Shown: positions 30,035 to 39,615 of the stretch, piece after piece
Layout: every line of letters begins with the position of its first letter
Numbering within the stretch: the first letter of the stretch is position 1
Program-made: the position numbers and the translations under genes
Assembly: GCA_030849075.1 (NCBI GenBank)
Contig: JASAOO010003531.1
Span: forward strand, 1 to 64,000
From: Zelonia costaricensis
Taxonomy: Eukaryota > Euglenozoa > Kinetoplastea > Trypanosomatida > Trypanosomatidae
DNA length: 64,000 nt
Direction of reading: 5' to 3'
Notes under the pieces: model-generated
What the model saw: the letters and a program-made list of their open reading frames with translations, nothing else
What the model was told of the DNA's origin: nothing
The model's database searches: none

Positions 30035-31255
30035 GATGTGCGTGTATGTCGTGCACGTGAGTGTGTCTGTGTTGTGATGCACCCGTGGGATGAGGTCAGG
30101 AGCTCAGGACACTGGCAAGGTCAGTCGATGAGCGCAGCGTTGCGCGGTGTGCACGGGTTCTTCTTTCCATGTGGTGCATAGTAAAACAAACAAAACCCCA
30201 GACAGGGGGAGGGGGAGAAGGTGTTGGGGGAGGGAGGCGGAGTCGACTGGGGGGACCTGGAAAACTGGGCGCGGCAGCGCGCAGCACACGCCGCGACGCC
30301 TTGGGCCACTCACGCATCACACGGGGAGTGGAAAGGAGTCGGTGGCGCACGCCTTCCTTCTCCCGCACGCAACATCGCAGTTAGGCGGGGCACGGGAGAG
30401 CGAAGTTGCATCTCTGACTGGTTGACCGTTTCAGGCCTGAAATTGAGTTTGCCGCCCAGGGGGCGCGAGGCAGCTGCTGTGCGTACTTGAGGCAGAGGGA
30501 AAGGTCAACGGACTCGCATGAGCCGCGTAGAAACGGGAAGGGCTCGGTCGGGACAAGCAGGACGGCACAGTCACGGCGGGGCAGCCGCGCCGCGGCGTGA
30601 AAGTAAAGCAGTACGCACGCCTTTTTCTTTTTTTGGCCCTCCCCCATCCTCCTCGAAGGGGCAGAGGCGCAAGGCGAGCCGTGCGGCCACCCGCAGACGC
30701 GACTTCACAACGCCCGGCGCACACATCCCGGGCTTTTGTTTTGTTCACTCCCTGGCTCCACCAAAGGTGAACCAGCCGCGTTAGGCTCTGCACCATCCGC
30801 GCCACGCCGTCTCCAAAAAAGAGCCGTGGTGAGAAACGAAGAAGGGGGGTGCGCGCAGCATGCGCGCGGCGAATGCAAACAAGCACACACGGAGAGCGAA
30901 TGCGACAGGAGTCAAACGCAGCGAAGAGGAGTTACAAGAAACCAACAACAAAAGGAAGGGGGGGGTCTTAAAAGGTGACGGCTCACCAGAACAAGCGCAC
31001 ACACACACACACACACACACACACGCGTGAAGAAAGAGCCAACAGCGGATTTGGAGCGGCCAGCGGCAGGGAGACTCTGCGAGGTCGCATGTGCGTCGAC
31101 CAACAACTGATTCACTCCGCGCGTGCGCCATCGCGCGTCGCCCGCTGCTCGTACTTGATTCCCTTTTTTTGATGTCGTTTCAACGTGTGCCATCGCTTCT
31201 TCGCTGCGCGTTGCCAAGAAGGCACGCTTGCAGCACCTCGCAGCAGCGGACGTCG
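30035..31255. other. Intergenic region
   Basis: About 1.2 kb with no credible gene. A CA microsatellite lies at 30998-31024, about 230 bp downstream in sense of the TMEM184-like stop, so probably in that 3'UTR. Confidence 0.55.
30998..31024. repeat. (CA)13 microsatellite
   Basis: An uninterrupted CA run (TG on the sense strand), followed by CGCG. Confidence 0.85.
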
Positions 31256-32374
31256 TCAACGGTTGTGCACAATGTCGCGCACGTCCATGAGAATGTCCTC
31301 GTGCTTCAGCGTGTACTTGAGGTTCTCGGAAACCGAGTAGCGGATTGGCGGGATGGTGCGGGTCTGCAGCCCGTCCTGGCTCGAAGCGTCCTCGATGACG
31401 CAGTCGTCGGCTCCGTTGTTGATCATGTACTCGTCGCTGCCGAAGCAGTACTTGTGGGCAAAGGCGACGAGCATCATCTCGACGCAGATGAGCAGGTTCT
31501 GCAGCGACGAGGCGGTGTTCTCGGCCGACCAGTACGAGAAGGTTGGCAGCAGTCCGGCGGCGGAGATGACCTGGATCAGCAGCCCCTGCCAGAACGAGAG
31601 GAAGATGACGGACTTGACGCACAGGAATTTGAGGAAGGCGTTGCGGCCGTCCATCAAGTCCTTCAGCCCCACGTAAAAGTAGAGCAGCGCGGTGAAGGCG
31701 ACGGTGATGGAGATGTTGTAGACGAGGTAGGTCCAGAAGGTGCCCTTCGTGACGTCGAACATGCTCGACCCCATCGCGTCCTTGGCGGTGAGGATGACCA
31801 CGATGATCGTGACGAGCGGCTTGATCAGCATGAACTGGAAAAGGCAGAGGCGGCAGTTCTGCACAAACGTCGGGGTCACCTTGATCGGCTCGAGGTAGCA
31901 GAAGGGAAACACCTGCCGCACCGGCGGCCGCTCCTCGATCATGAGGGTGCGGTAGACCGTGTCGATGCCGCCCATGAGCGCCATCATGAGCTGGAAGAAG
32001 GCGTAGATGACGTAGCTTTCGTAGGTGTCGCGAATAAGGTTGAGGTACTCGGCAGCGTGCGGGGCCAGCAGGCTAATCCACGAGATGAGGGCGAAAAGCG
32101 GCACCATGAAGAGGATGCGCACGATCTTGGTCTGGCACTCCGGGTCCGAGAAGCAGGTGAGGTGCTCCAGGATCTGAAAGCAGGACAGCAGAGTCGCGAA
32201 GATGGCGCAGTAGCCGGCCACGAAGTTTGGCACCACGTGCTGGTTCTGCACCACCATCGTCAGGATGATGTAGATGAATAGGAGGAGCCCCACGACACAG
32301 GCGAAGGTGCCGGCCCAGTAGTACATCCTCCGCCGCTCCGTCTTCCACCGCTGCAGAACGGTGAAGAGGCTCAT
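31256..32374 (-). CDS. TMEM184 / organic solute transporter alpha family membrane protein
   Basis: The predicted product has 372 residues from ATG at 32374. Seven membrane helices can be seen, the first at about 19-40 (a stretch including VVGLLLFIYIILTMVV). Family motifs of the TMEM184/OST-alpha/LAZ1 (DUF300) group are present: RILFMVPLFALISWISLL; RDTYESYVIYAFFQLMMALM; CYLEPIKVTPTFVQNCRLC; FMLIKPLVTIIVVIL; YVGLKDLMDGRNAFLKFLCV; and KSVIFLSFWQGLLI. Homologues in animals and plants are endomembrane or vacuolar proteins, and the OST-alpha branch moves steroids and bile acids with a beta subunit. Substrate and compartment here are unknown. The C-terminal 70 residues are hydrophilic and may be cytosolic. 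The frame is open upstream with low-complexity sequence, so the MSLFTVLQRW start is preferred. Confidence 0.87.
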   Translation of the reverse strand: MSLFTVLQRWKTERRRMYYWAGTFACVVGLLLFIYIILTMVVQNQHVVPNFVAGYCAIFATLLSCFQILEHLTCFSDPECQTKIVRILFMVPLFALISWISLLAPHAAEYLNLIRDTYESYVIYAFFQLMMALMGGIDTVYRTLMIEERPPVRQVFPFCYLEPIKVTPTFVQNCRLCLFQFMLIKPLVTIIVVILTAKDAMGSSMFDVTKGTFWTYLVYNISITVAFTALLYFYVGLKDLMDGRNAFLKFLCVKSVIFLSFWQGLLIQVISAAGLLPTFSYWSAENTASSLQNLLICVEMMLVAFAHKYCFGSDEYMINNGADDCVIEDASSQDGLQTRTIPPIRYSVSENLKYTLKHEDILMDVRDIVHNR

Positions 32375-33461
32375 GGTAGACGCGTGCGTGCGCGAGGCCC
32401 GCAGTCCAGGACGTGTCGCGCGGCCGCAAACAAGACACAACGCCACAGACTCGTGGGTGACGCACCGGTGCCACAACAAAAAACACAACGGCAACGGAAA
32501 GATGCGCTTTCGTCGGCACCTCGACCCCTCGCCGGCGCCGCACAGCACAGTCGAGGGAGTGGGGAGGGGAGACGAGAAGAGGTGAGTCGCTCGTTCTATG
32601 GTGCCCTTGGCCACTGAGGTGAGTGTATCGCTCAGATGACGGGAGAGGGGGCGGAGCAGCGAGGAAACTGTCCAGTGTGTGAACGACAACGGGGCGAGCA
32701 ATGCCACCGAGGGGGGGGGGAGAGAGAGGCTTTGAAAAGGGAAAAGAGGAAATAGTGTGATCCAAAGGGTTGGACGGGAAGATAGAAGACGCACCGGAGA
32801 CTCTTTTCTCTATTGGTGAGCCACGGTTGCACCTTCACTTCAACGCACGCGCGTGCTCGCTTTCTCTCAACACCGGAATCGTGGAGAGTGAGTGCAGGGG
32901 TAGGCGAGAGAAGAGCGGGAGGAGGAGGAGGCGGTGAGTGGGTGGGTAGCGCAGTGGCGGCAAACAAAGGCGTGCGCACTTTGTCCGCGCCAACAAGAAC
33001 GAGCACGCCCACGATACGGGAGGGGGGGGGGAAGTAATCGGGCTGTAGAAGGATAGCACGAGGCAAGCGGGGGAAGGAGGGGATGCAGAGGATAGGGAGT
33101 CCGTGATGGAGCTGCTGGCGCGGGTGTGGACAGGCGAGGGCGGAGCGCACGGGGCGGGAAAGCGCAGAGAGCGGGGAGAGAGGAGAGGGGGAGAGGCGCA
33201 GAAGGGACGTGACGAGAGGGAGGGGACCACACGGGGTGTGAGAGGGAGTAGTGCGCTCGATTCCTGGAAGATGTGACCCTTGCTGACCACAATCCGACAA
33301 CGCCACACATCATTGCACGCTTGAAGCGGGTGTCCGCCTTCCCTCCTCGGGTGTTGCCCTCCCGGAGGGAAGCCCCAAGTCCGCGGCCGATGTTGCCTTC
33401 GTCGCTGTGTTGCTTTGCAGTTGTACGACTCGGTAGCGCACACGTGGCGCGGCACACATTG
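32375..33461. other. Intergenic region
   Basis: About 1.1 kb. Nothing supportable as a gene. It is purine-rich on the plus strand, with G runs near 32711-32720 and 33022-33031, and should hold the 3'UTR of the ORC5-like gene. Confidence 0.55.
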
Positions 33462-34880
33462 CTAAGCAGGAATGAGATCGGACAGGTTGAGTGAGAGCTC
33501 GCGGGCGAGCTGCTGCGCCGTGCTGACCGGAATCCAGCAGTGGTACGAGCGGTGGCGCTGCGAGACCACTGGGGTGAGCAGCCCCCACGCGACGAAGCCC
33601 TGCACGTACTGCAGCGCCACGTCCGCGGTGGCGAACTCGAGCGGGTCGATGTGCGGGGTGCACATGCGCAGCATCGCGTGGTACAGAAAGGCGAGCCGCC
33701 GCGCCGTGAGCAGGTGCGCCGAGGCGGTGAGCACGGCTGCCTTGTGCGACTGCCCCTTCGCCTCGTGTGCTGGTGGCCGCCGCTCACCGACGCCGATGTG
33801 GCCAAACATCTGGTGCTGCTTCCGCTTCGGCACCGCGCCGCCGTAGAAGGAGGCAAAGGCGAGCAGAACGGCGGAGTAGCCGAGCCTCTTAAGCGCCAGC
33901 ACGAGGGGGCTCCGCCCTACCGTGCCGTCGGGCCCACTGCCGTTGCCGCTGCCGCCGTCGCCGCGGAACTGTCCCCACGCGGCGGCGAAGTGGCGTGCGT
34001 TGAGGGGCGCAGCTGACTTCGCCGGCGCGGCTGACGCCGTCTCCGACACGGCTGCGACGGGTGCGGTGACCGAATCGAGCAGTAGCGGGGGCAGCAGCTG
34101 GTAAACGCGCTGGAGCAGCAGCCGCACGTTGCGGCTCACGGCGGAGGACGCCATGGGCTGGTGCGTTGCGTAGTATGCGAAGGCGTCGAGCACCACTCGG
34201 TGCACGTCCTCAGCACCCACCGTCACCGCTGCCGCAGGTCCTCCTTCTCGCGTACTGTCAGCTTCCACACCGTCGCCCTCTCCGGCGGAGTCGGCGAACA
34301 GGCCGCGCTCTGCCTCGTACTGACGCTGGAGCCACCGCACGATGCCTTGCGCCTCGGGGCGTGCGACAAAGTGGTAGCGGAAGCAGTTCGAGAGGCGCAG
34401 CGGCAGCTCCGAGATGAGCCACAGCACGACGGTGCGGCTCTGCGCGGCGGGGCTGCGCAGACAGTGCGAGAGCCACAGGTCGATCTCCGCCGCGCCGCAC
34501 TCGAGCACGTCGGCGTCGTCCACGACGAGGTGCAGCTCGGAGCGGGCGGGGTGCTCTTCGAGCCACTGCACCAGCGCCGCACCGAACTCCAGCGGCGAAC
34601 AGGCGTAGCTGAGCCGCCGACGCCGCCGTGCTTGGGGCAGCAGTCGCGCCGTGAGTGCCTGCAGAAGCCCGTACGGGGCACTGAGCGCTGTCGTGTACTC
34701 CATGCAAAGCACCGGCGCGTCGGCGCCGACCTGGCTAGAGACTGCGGCAGCATGGCGCTCACGTGCGACGAGGTACTCGAGCACCAGCGTCGTCTTGCCA
34801 CTGCTCGGCGGTCCCACCACGCACACGTAGCCGGAGCCGAAGAGCACCGCGGCGTCCAGCTCGTCGCGCATGTCCTCCAT
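33462..34880 (-). CDS. ORC5: ORC5-like AAA+ protein of the origin recognition complex (Tb7980 orthologue candidate)
   Basis: The predicted product has 472 residues from ATG at 34880 (one more in-frame codon upstream is GTG). The N-terminal AAA+ domain has Walker A GPPSSGKT (23-30), Walker B LHLVVDDAD (116-124) and a strand VVLWLISELPLRL (152-164) like the sensor-1 strand of ORC5, which also carries a Ser-Glu pair. After a winged linker and a Gly/Ser-rich insertion (about 300-325), the C-terminal half has YSAVLLAFASFYGGAVPKRK (335-354). It then has LLTARRLAFLYHAML (390-404), and finally a terminus with YVQGFVAWGLLTPV and PVSTAQQLARELSLNLSDL. This is the layout of the ORC5 C-terminal domain. 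From memory, T. brucei Tb927.10.7980 (Tb7980) is an ORC1/CDC6-interacting factor whose identity was unclear. The position beside RFC fits. Orthology and the ORC5 assignment are inference from motifs. Confidence 0.72.
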   Translation of the reverse strand: MEDMRDELDAAVLFGSGYVCVVGPPSSGKTTLVLEYLVARERHAAAVSSQVGADAPVLCMEYTTALSAPYGLLQALTARLLPQARRRRRLSYACSPLEFGAALVQWLEEHPARSELHLVVDDADVLECGAAEIDLWLSHCLRSPAAQSRTVVLWLISELPLRLSNCFRYHFVARPEAQGIVRWLQRQYEAERGLFADSAGEGDGVEADSTREGGPAAAVTVGAEDVHRVVLDAFAYYATHQPMASSAVSRNVRLLLQRVYQLLPPLLLDSVTAPVAAVSETASAAPAKSAAPLNARHFAAAWGQFRGDGGSGNGSGPDGTVGRSPLVLALKRLGYSAVLLAFASFYGGAVPKRKQHQMFGHIGVGERRPPAHEAKGQSHKAAVLTASAHLLTARRLAFLYHAMLRMCTPHIDPLEFATADVALQYVQGFVAWGLLTPVVSQRHRSYHCWIPVSTAQQLARELSLNLSDLIPA

Positions 34881-35496
34881 CACGCCGGCCGCATTAACGG
34901 TTGAGGGCGACGATGCGAGTCTATAGGGGTGTGTATGTGTGTTTGGGCTTCGATGCGGTGCCGCTTATGTGTGTCTGTGGGGAGGTGGACGGAGGAGGAA
35001 GACGCCTTGTCCGTTTCAGCGTGTGTGAGAGCAGCTGCAAGCGCAAGCGGAAGAGAGGAGGCGACGTGCGAAGGGTGTGAGCGGTTGAACCTCCGGCCGG
35101 CGGCATACGGGCTGACGTGTCCGCTGCCGCTGCGACACGAGGGAGCCTTCGGCAAGCCAGGTGTGCCCTGCACTGCGTTCGGGTAGGCAGCGCAGAGAGA
35201 CGTTTGGCAACAAAGACGATGGCGGCGACTACGCCTGCATGACGCGCACAGCCGCACTTGCGGTGGGTGCGGGACAAGGCTTGTGAGAGGAACAGGACCA
35301 CCAAACACTACCGCGTCACGGACGCGTTGCAGATCGAGACAAGCGAAGGGGGGAGGGCCGATGGGGGGGGGGGAGGGGTTGGGGAAGGCGAGCGAGGCCG
35401 TCGCTGCCCCTCTCGTTTAAGTCACCTCGTGCGCAGAGAGGCGAACAGAGGACCAGGGGACGAGGCTAGATGGGCCACTGCGAGGGTGGTGCCGCG
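34881..35496. other. Intergenic region
   Basis: About 0.6 kb with no gene seen. It includes a G run near 35365-35373 and should hold the 3'UTR of the tiny protein gene and the 5'UTR of the ORC5-like gene. Confidence 0.55.
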
Positions 35497-35754
35497 TTAC
35501 GGCATGTCCTTGTACGCCTGCGTGTAGTTCCACCGGTTTGTCTTGAAGTGGCGCCGCTTGCTGAAGCGGTTGCGGGCGTCGGCGGCGGCCTGGTGGGATG
35601 GGTGGAAGCGCTTGTCGCGCATGAAACGGTGGCGGTACTTGTGGCCACAGAACCAGTGTGCGACGAAGTTGATGTTGGTGGGCCGGAAGAGCATCAGGTT
35701 CGGCATGGTGGGCCGGAAGAGCATCCAGCTCGGTGCCGTCGCACGGAAGAGCAT
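35497..35754 (-). CDS. Very small basic protein with a tandem MLFRxT N-terminal repeat
   Basis: 85 residues if the first of three repeated starts is used (ATG 35754), 75 from 35724, or 65 from 35694. The N-terminus is a three-fold 10-residue repeat: MLFRATAPSW, MLFRPTMPNL, MLFRPTNINF, encoded by 30-bp tandem DNA repeats. The body is basic and aromatic (VAHWFCGHKYRHRFMRDKRF, then SKRRHFKTNRWNYTQAYKDMP). There is no TM helix. Short, Arg/Lys/His-rich with a hydrophobic-Arg leader suggests a mitochondrial nucleic-acid-associated protein such as a mitoribosomal subunit, but I do not recognise a family. Coding status is supported by non-low-complexity composition and a proper gene-sized gap each side. 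It lies between the ORC5-like and RFC3 genes. Confidence 0.6.
   Translation of the reverse strand: MLFRATAPSWMLFRPTMPNLMLFRPTNINFVAHWFCGHKYRHRFMRDKRFHPSHQAAADARNRFSKRRHFKTNRWNYTQAYKDMP
35692..35754 (-). repeat. 30-bp tandem repeat encoding MLFR(A/P)T units
   Basis: Three in-frame copies with start codons at 35754, 35724 and 35694. The core GGCCGGAAGAGCAT (plus strand) recurs in the middle and last units, with a variant GCACGGAAGAGCAT in the first. Each copy supplies an in-frame ATG. Confidence 0.75.
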
Positions 35755-36426
35755 CCCGCCGTTCCCCGCCTTGCTGGAGGCAAAGACGGAGGGAGAGGAG
35801 AGGGAGAGCGAAGGGCAACCGAGTAACAGGTCGAAACCCAAGGACCGTCACTGTCACGACACACGTGGTGCGACTGGGTGCAGGGCACAGACTCAAGACC
35901 CGCTTTGAGGGCAAAGAAGCACCACGGAAAGAGAAAAAGGGGGGAGGGCAGAGAAGAAGAGGAAGGGAGTTGTGAGTGACGGGATCGCAGCTGGTGCGTC
36001 GACCTTCTCCGTAAGAGAAAGAGCATGGGGCCGACGGCGCGCTGAGAAGGAGGTGAACAAGTAGAAGGGGGGGGCGCTGCTGCTTGACCGGCCGCGCCCC
36101 TCCCCCTCTTGTCGTTGACACCGGACGCGTCAGCCGTCCACCAGGAGATGAAGTCGATGTGGGAGATGCCACCGCCGGTTCCGTACCACATTCAGCATCC
36201 AGCATCTTGATTGTTTTTGCTTCTCCTTTGCTCAGCTACGGACGGTGAGCCAGCACCTCTGGGGTACTCCTCCCGTTGCCATCAGCCGCACACACAGCCG
36301 ATGGACACAACAGTGCCTCTATGGTGCCACCTCTCCTTCGGCCGTGTCTTCGACTCTTGCCCGAAGGGCCCTGTTACTCGCACCGGCGCGAGTCACGCCG
36401 ACCTGTTTGATGGGTGGGTCGGCGCG
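35755..36426. other. Intergenic region
   Basis: About 0.7 kb. No gene seen. It should hold the 3'UTR of RFC3 and the splice region of the small-protein gene. Open minus-strand frames here are low-complexity. Confidence 0.55.
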
Positions 36427-37482
36427 TCACTGTTGCTTGATGAGCTTCATGACACCCGCGACGAAGGCCTCGAGGTGCAAGATGGGCTTCGTGCCGAGCT
36501 TCATGTTGTGGTCGTACTTGGCGGCCAGCTCTATCAGCGGGTGCTGCAGGGCCGGCGGGACGGCGGCGAGCAGGCAGTCCACCAGCGTTTTCAGGATCGT
36601 TTCACCGGAGATGCACTGCGCGAGAAGGTCGTAGAACTTGAGCCGCACCTCGTGCAGCCGCTTCGGTGTCTGCTCCGACACGATGTCGTGTGCGATCTCG
36701 TCGAGGAAGAGCTTCCAGTCCGCCTGCGGGATGGCGGCCCCGCTGCCGCTCCAGTCCACCTTCGCCATGGCCGCCGCCTCCAGCATCAGCAGACCACGCC
36801 GCAGGTTGCCGCCACAGCGCAGCGCCAGCGTATTGAGAAAGGCCGCCGACGGGGCGGCCCGACCCTCGCCGTCGCAGACGTGCTGCACGGCCAGCTTCAA
36901 GTTGTCCTTGGAGTGTGCCGCTACGCGGATGCCGAGGCAGCGGGAACGCAGCGGCGGGATCAGCCGGGAGGTTGAGTTGCACATGAGGAAGAGGCGGCAC
37001 GTGCTCATGTACTTCTCCATGGTGCGGCGCAGCGCGTGCTGGGCGCTGCGGCTCATCTTGTCCACCTCGTTAAGCACCACCACCTTGTAGGGCACGTTCT
37101 TGGGGTTGTTTGCCGTGGTGTGCAGCGGCACCGTCTGCGCGATCTCGCGGATCATCTGCATGACGATGACGCGATCGTAGTTGCCGGCGTCGGAGGGGTT
37201 GATGTCGATGTGGTGTGGCGAGCTGAGGGTGGCGATGTCGACCACCTTGCTGTCCGAGACCTGCACACTCTTGTGCTCCAGGCGCACGGAGTAGGAGCTC
37301 GGGCCGTAGATCTCGTGCAGCACCGCCATCGCACGGGTCTTCTTGCCGCTGCCAGAGGGGCCGTAGAAGAGGAGGTGCGGCAGGTCCTGTGCGGTGGCGA
37401 GCCGCGTGAGCACCGAGTTCAGCTCTGGGTACAGCTCCACATCCTTGAGCGTCTTGGGCCGGTACCGGTCCACCCACAACAT
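36427..37482 (-). CDS. RFC3: Replication factor C subunit (human RFC3 / yeast Rfc5 type)
   Basis: The predicted product has 351 residues from ATG at 37482 (MLWVDRYRPKTLKDVELYP); the in-frame codon three upstream is TTG, not a start. It is a clamp-loader AAA+ ATPase subunit that with other RFC subunits opens and loads PCNA at primer ends. Motifs: Walker A GPSGSGKKTR (41-50), whose double Lys is typical of the RFC3/Rfc5 subunit; NPSDAGNYDRVIV (95-107); VVVLNEVDKMSRSAQHALRR (134-153), where the Walker B has N-E-V-D in place of D-E-A-D, also typical of this non-hydrolysing subunit; CNSTSRLIPPLRSRC (168-182) with the SRC arginine-finger motif; and the C-terminal collar helices. Its neighbour beyond one small gene is the ORC5-like protein, another replication factor. 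Confidence 0.94.
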   Translation of the reverse strand: MLWVDRYRPKTLKDVELYPELNSVLTRLATAQDLPHLLFYGPSGSGKKTRAMAVLHEIYGPSSYSVRLEHKSVQVSDSKVVDIATLSSPHHIDINPSDAGNYDRVIVMQMIREIAQTVPLHTTANNPKNVPYKVVVLNEVDKMSRSAQHALRRTMEKYMSTCRLFLMCNSTSRLIPPLRSRCLGIRVAAHSKDNLKLAVQHVCDGEGRAAPSAAFLNTLALRCGGNLRRGLLMLEAAAMAKVDWSGSGAAIPQADWKLFLDEIAHDIVSEQTPKRLHEVRLKFYDLLAQCISGETILKTLVDCLLAAVPPALQHPLIELAAKYDHNMKLGTKPILHLEAFVAGVMKLIKQQ

Positions 37483-37584
37483 GGCACACAACAGCGCAGC
37501 GAATGCAGGGCGGGGAGAAAAGAAGGGAGGTGAAGCAACTCGGTCAGCCCAAACACAACGAGGAGGCGAGATCCTGAGAACTGC

Positions 37585-37615
<31 letters not shown>

Positions 37616-38673
37616 CTCCGCTCTTCTATGCGTGCAAGGGGATTGGCAGCGGAGGCAGGACAGGTATCTCTGCCGTCCGCTTGTACTCGCTTCAGTGTAT
37701 GAAAGTGGCTCGACGAGGCTACGGTGGCGGGTGAGCTCTGTATGTGGATGTGTGACTGTCAAGTGAGGGGGTGGGTGGGTGTAGGGTGATGGGCAAGCGG
37801 CGCGGCCACACCTGAAATGCGCCACGCACCGGTGCAGCGCGTGGAAACAAAGTGAACAGGAGGACGACCGGAGAAGGTGTGGCGATGCCGTGAGGTAGAG
37901 GAGGGAGAAGGGGGGGGCGAAATAGGCGCTTGTTCTGGTGCCCCGGCTGCCGCCGCTGAGTGGCTGTGACACTCGCCGTGTGTGGTGGTGGTGAAGTAGC
38001 ATACACCCACCTCGTATACGGTCCTTCTCCTGTAGAGTTGTTGGGCGAGAGGAGCGGTGTACACGCGCATGTTGACCTCCATGGAGTTGTGGTGCGCACC
38101 GTCATCAAAGAGAAGCGGCAACAGACCCGCATACATGCGCAATTGCAAGGGAACACGGGAAGGGGACTAGGGAGTGGCAGCGGAGGACAGGGGAGGCAGG
38201 AGCCAGCACCACAGCTTTGACGCGCCACGGCGCCTGAAGAAAAAAAAAAGGGGACGCCAGACACACACAAACACAGAGGAAGATGGGAGTGAAGGGAGGA
38301 GGGAGAGCTGAATGCGGTGGGGGTTGACCTGCTCGAGTCGCAGTGACACTCCGCCGTACTCCGGCCCGCCGATAAGGAACGTTCGCGGGGTGCTTGCGGC
38401 TGCACCGACCCGAACAACAACGCCAGCGTCAGTCAAAAACAAGACGCGTCGCAGGCGGCGCACCACAACAGCAGCGCGCCCGAACCCATCACACCATTAT
38501 GCACTCCACTGCAGGTCTCTACTTGATTGGGTCAGGGGCTTAACACCCTCCTGGACCGCCGACCTTCCCTTGCCCACCCCGCCCCGCCCTTTCTCGGCGC
38601 AGCGGCAGTCGGCGCTTCAGAGAGGCTGTGACGTCCCCCCCTCCCTCACGTGCCCCTCACCCCCGGTAACACC
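37483..38673. other. Intergenic region
   Basis: About 1.2 kb with no credible gene. It contains a long TG run (37588-37615). There is no AG on the sense strand for about 50 nt upstream of the RFC3 ATG after the pyrimidine tract. The rest is presumably the 3'UTR of the carrier gene to the right. Confidence 0.55.
37588..37615. repeat. (TG)14 microsatellite
   Basis: An uninterrupted TG run on the plus strand (CA on the sense strand), about 100 bp upstream of the RFC3 start, so in or near its 5' flank. Confidence 0.85.
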
Positions 38674-39615
38674 TTACCAGCCGTGGCCGATCATAAACGT
38701 CGTCGTCAGCTCGATGCCGAGCCACACCGAGGCGTTGGCAGGGACGGCGCGGATGAGGCAGGCGGTGTAGCCCTTGTAGAAGGCACGCACGCCGCCGGCC
38801 TGATACGTGGCGCGAATAACGGCGGGGATGGACACCCTCGTCTTGGAGGCTTGTACACGCGTCTTGATGAAGTCGCACGGGTAGTTGCTTGTCCAGAAGC
38901 ACATGCCGGCCACGGCACCGCTGAGCATTGGCACGGCCACCTCGCGGCCGGTGCGTGACGCGGCGAGCGGCGTGTCGAGCAGCGTGTGCCGCGCCGTCTG
39001 GTACCCCATGAAGTAAAACGGGAGCCCGATGAGGCGGGACATGAGGGTCGGCGTGTAGCCGGAGAGGATGCCGCGGTAGCCCTCGAGTTGGATGATGCGC
39101 CGCAGGCACGTGATCGGGCCCGTCACCGTCGCCGACTCCTTGCCACCCTTGCCGATCATCTGCAGCTGCACCTTCACCTTCTCGACCGGCACAATCGTGA
39201 AGACGTAGAGCGGGGCCGTGAGCTGGCCGGCGAGGGCGGTGCGCCACAGCGGGAGTGGGGTGCGCGGGTCGTGGCCGGGTGGCGTGACCCAGTTACTCAT
39301 CGTCTGGTTGAGGCTGAACAGGACCGAGTTCTGGAAGCCGCAGAAGAAGAGCGGCGGGGTGACACCGCGGTAGAAACCGCGCAGGCCCTCCTCCTTCCAC
39401 GTGTGCCGCGCGCACGACGACACGGAGGCGAAGAGGCCGTTCTGCACGCGCGACTTGATGGTATCGAAGGGGTGGCTCGTGGCGGCCTGCAGCACGCCGC
39501 CGACGGTGCCCCCGACGAGGCGGCGCAGGATGCGCAGGTTGTCCTCAGAGAGACCGCCCGTGTGCGGCGCCGCCACCGCTGCCGCAGGACTCACCGGGGC
39601 CGCAGCGTTAGACAT
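38674..39615 (-). CDS. Mitochondrial carrier, carnitine/ornithine (SLC25A15/A20-like) type
   Basis: The predicted product has 313 residues and the canonical six-helix, three-repeat mitochondrial carrier fold. All three signatures are intact: HPFDTIKSRVQ (Pro49, Asp51, Lys54), VPVEKVKVQLQ (Pro143, Glu145, Lys148) and YPCDFIKTRVQ (Pro246, Asp248, Lys251). Repeat ends GLRGFYRGVTPPLF, GYRGILSGYTPTLM and GVRAFYKGYTACLI are regular. The contact-point-III block RAVPANASVWLGIE (289-302) is the hallmark of the carnitine/acylcarnitine-ornithine-basic amino acid subfamily. The contact-point-II block (SRLIGLPFYFMGYQ) deviates, so the exact substrate is uncertain. It exchanges metabolites across the inner membrane. 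The first 25 residues are Ala/Pro-rich and disordered. Confidence 0.9.
   Translation of the reverse strand: MSNAAAPVSPAAAVAAPHTGGLSEDNLRILRRLVGGTVGGVLQAATSHPFDTIKSRVQNGLFASVSSCARHTWKEEGLRGFYRGVTPPLFFCGFQNSVLFSLNQTMSNWVTPPGHDPRTPLPLWRTALAGQLTAPLYVFTIVPVEKVKVQLQMIGKGGKESATVTGPITCLRRIIQLEGYRGILSGYTPTLMSRLIGLPFYFMGYQTARHTLLDTPLAASRTGREVAVPMLSGAVAGMCFWTSNYPCDFIKTRVQASKTRVSIPAVIRATYQAGGVRAFYKGYTACLIRAVPANASVWLGIELTTTFMIGHGW

Noticed and set aside
34881..34883. GTG as start of the ORC5-like gene (likewise TTG at 37491 for RFC3 and GTG at 46258 for the unknown gene)
   Set aside because: Eukaryotic initiation normally needs ATG, and each has an in-frame ATG one to three codons later that fits the family start.
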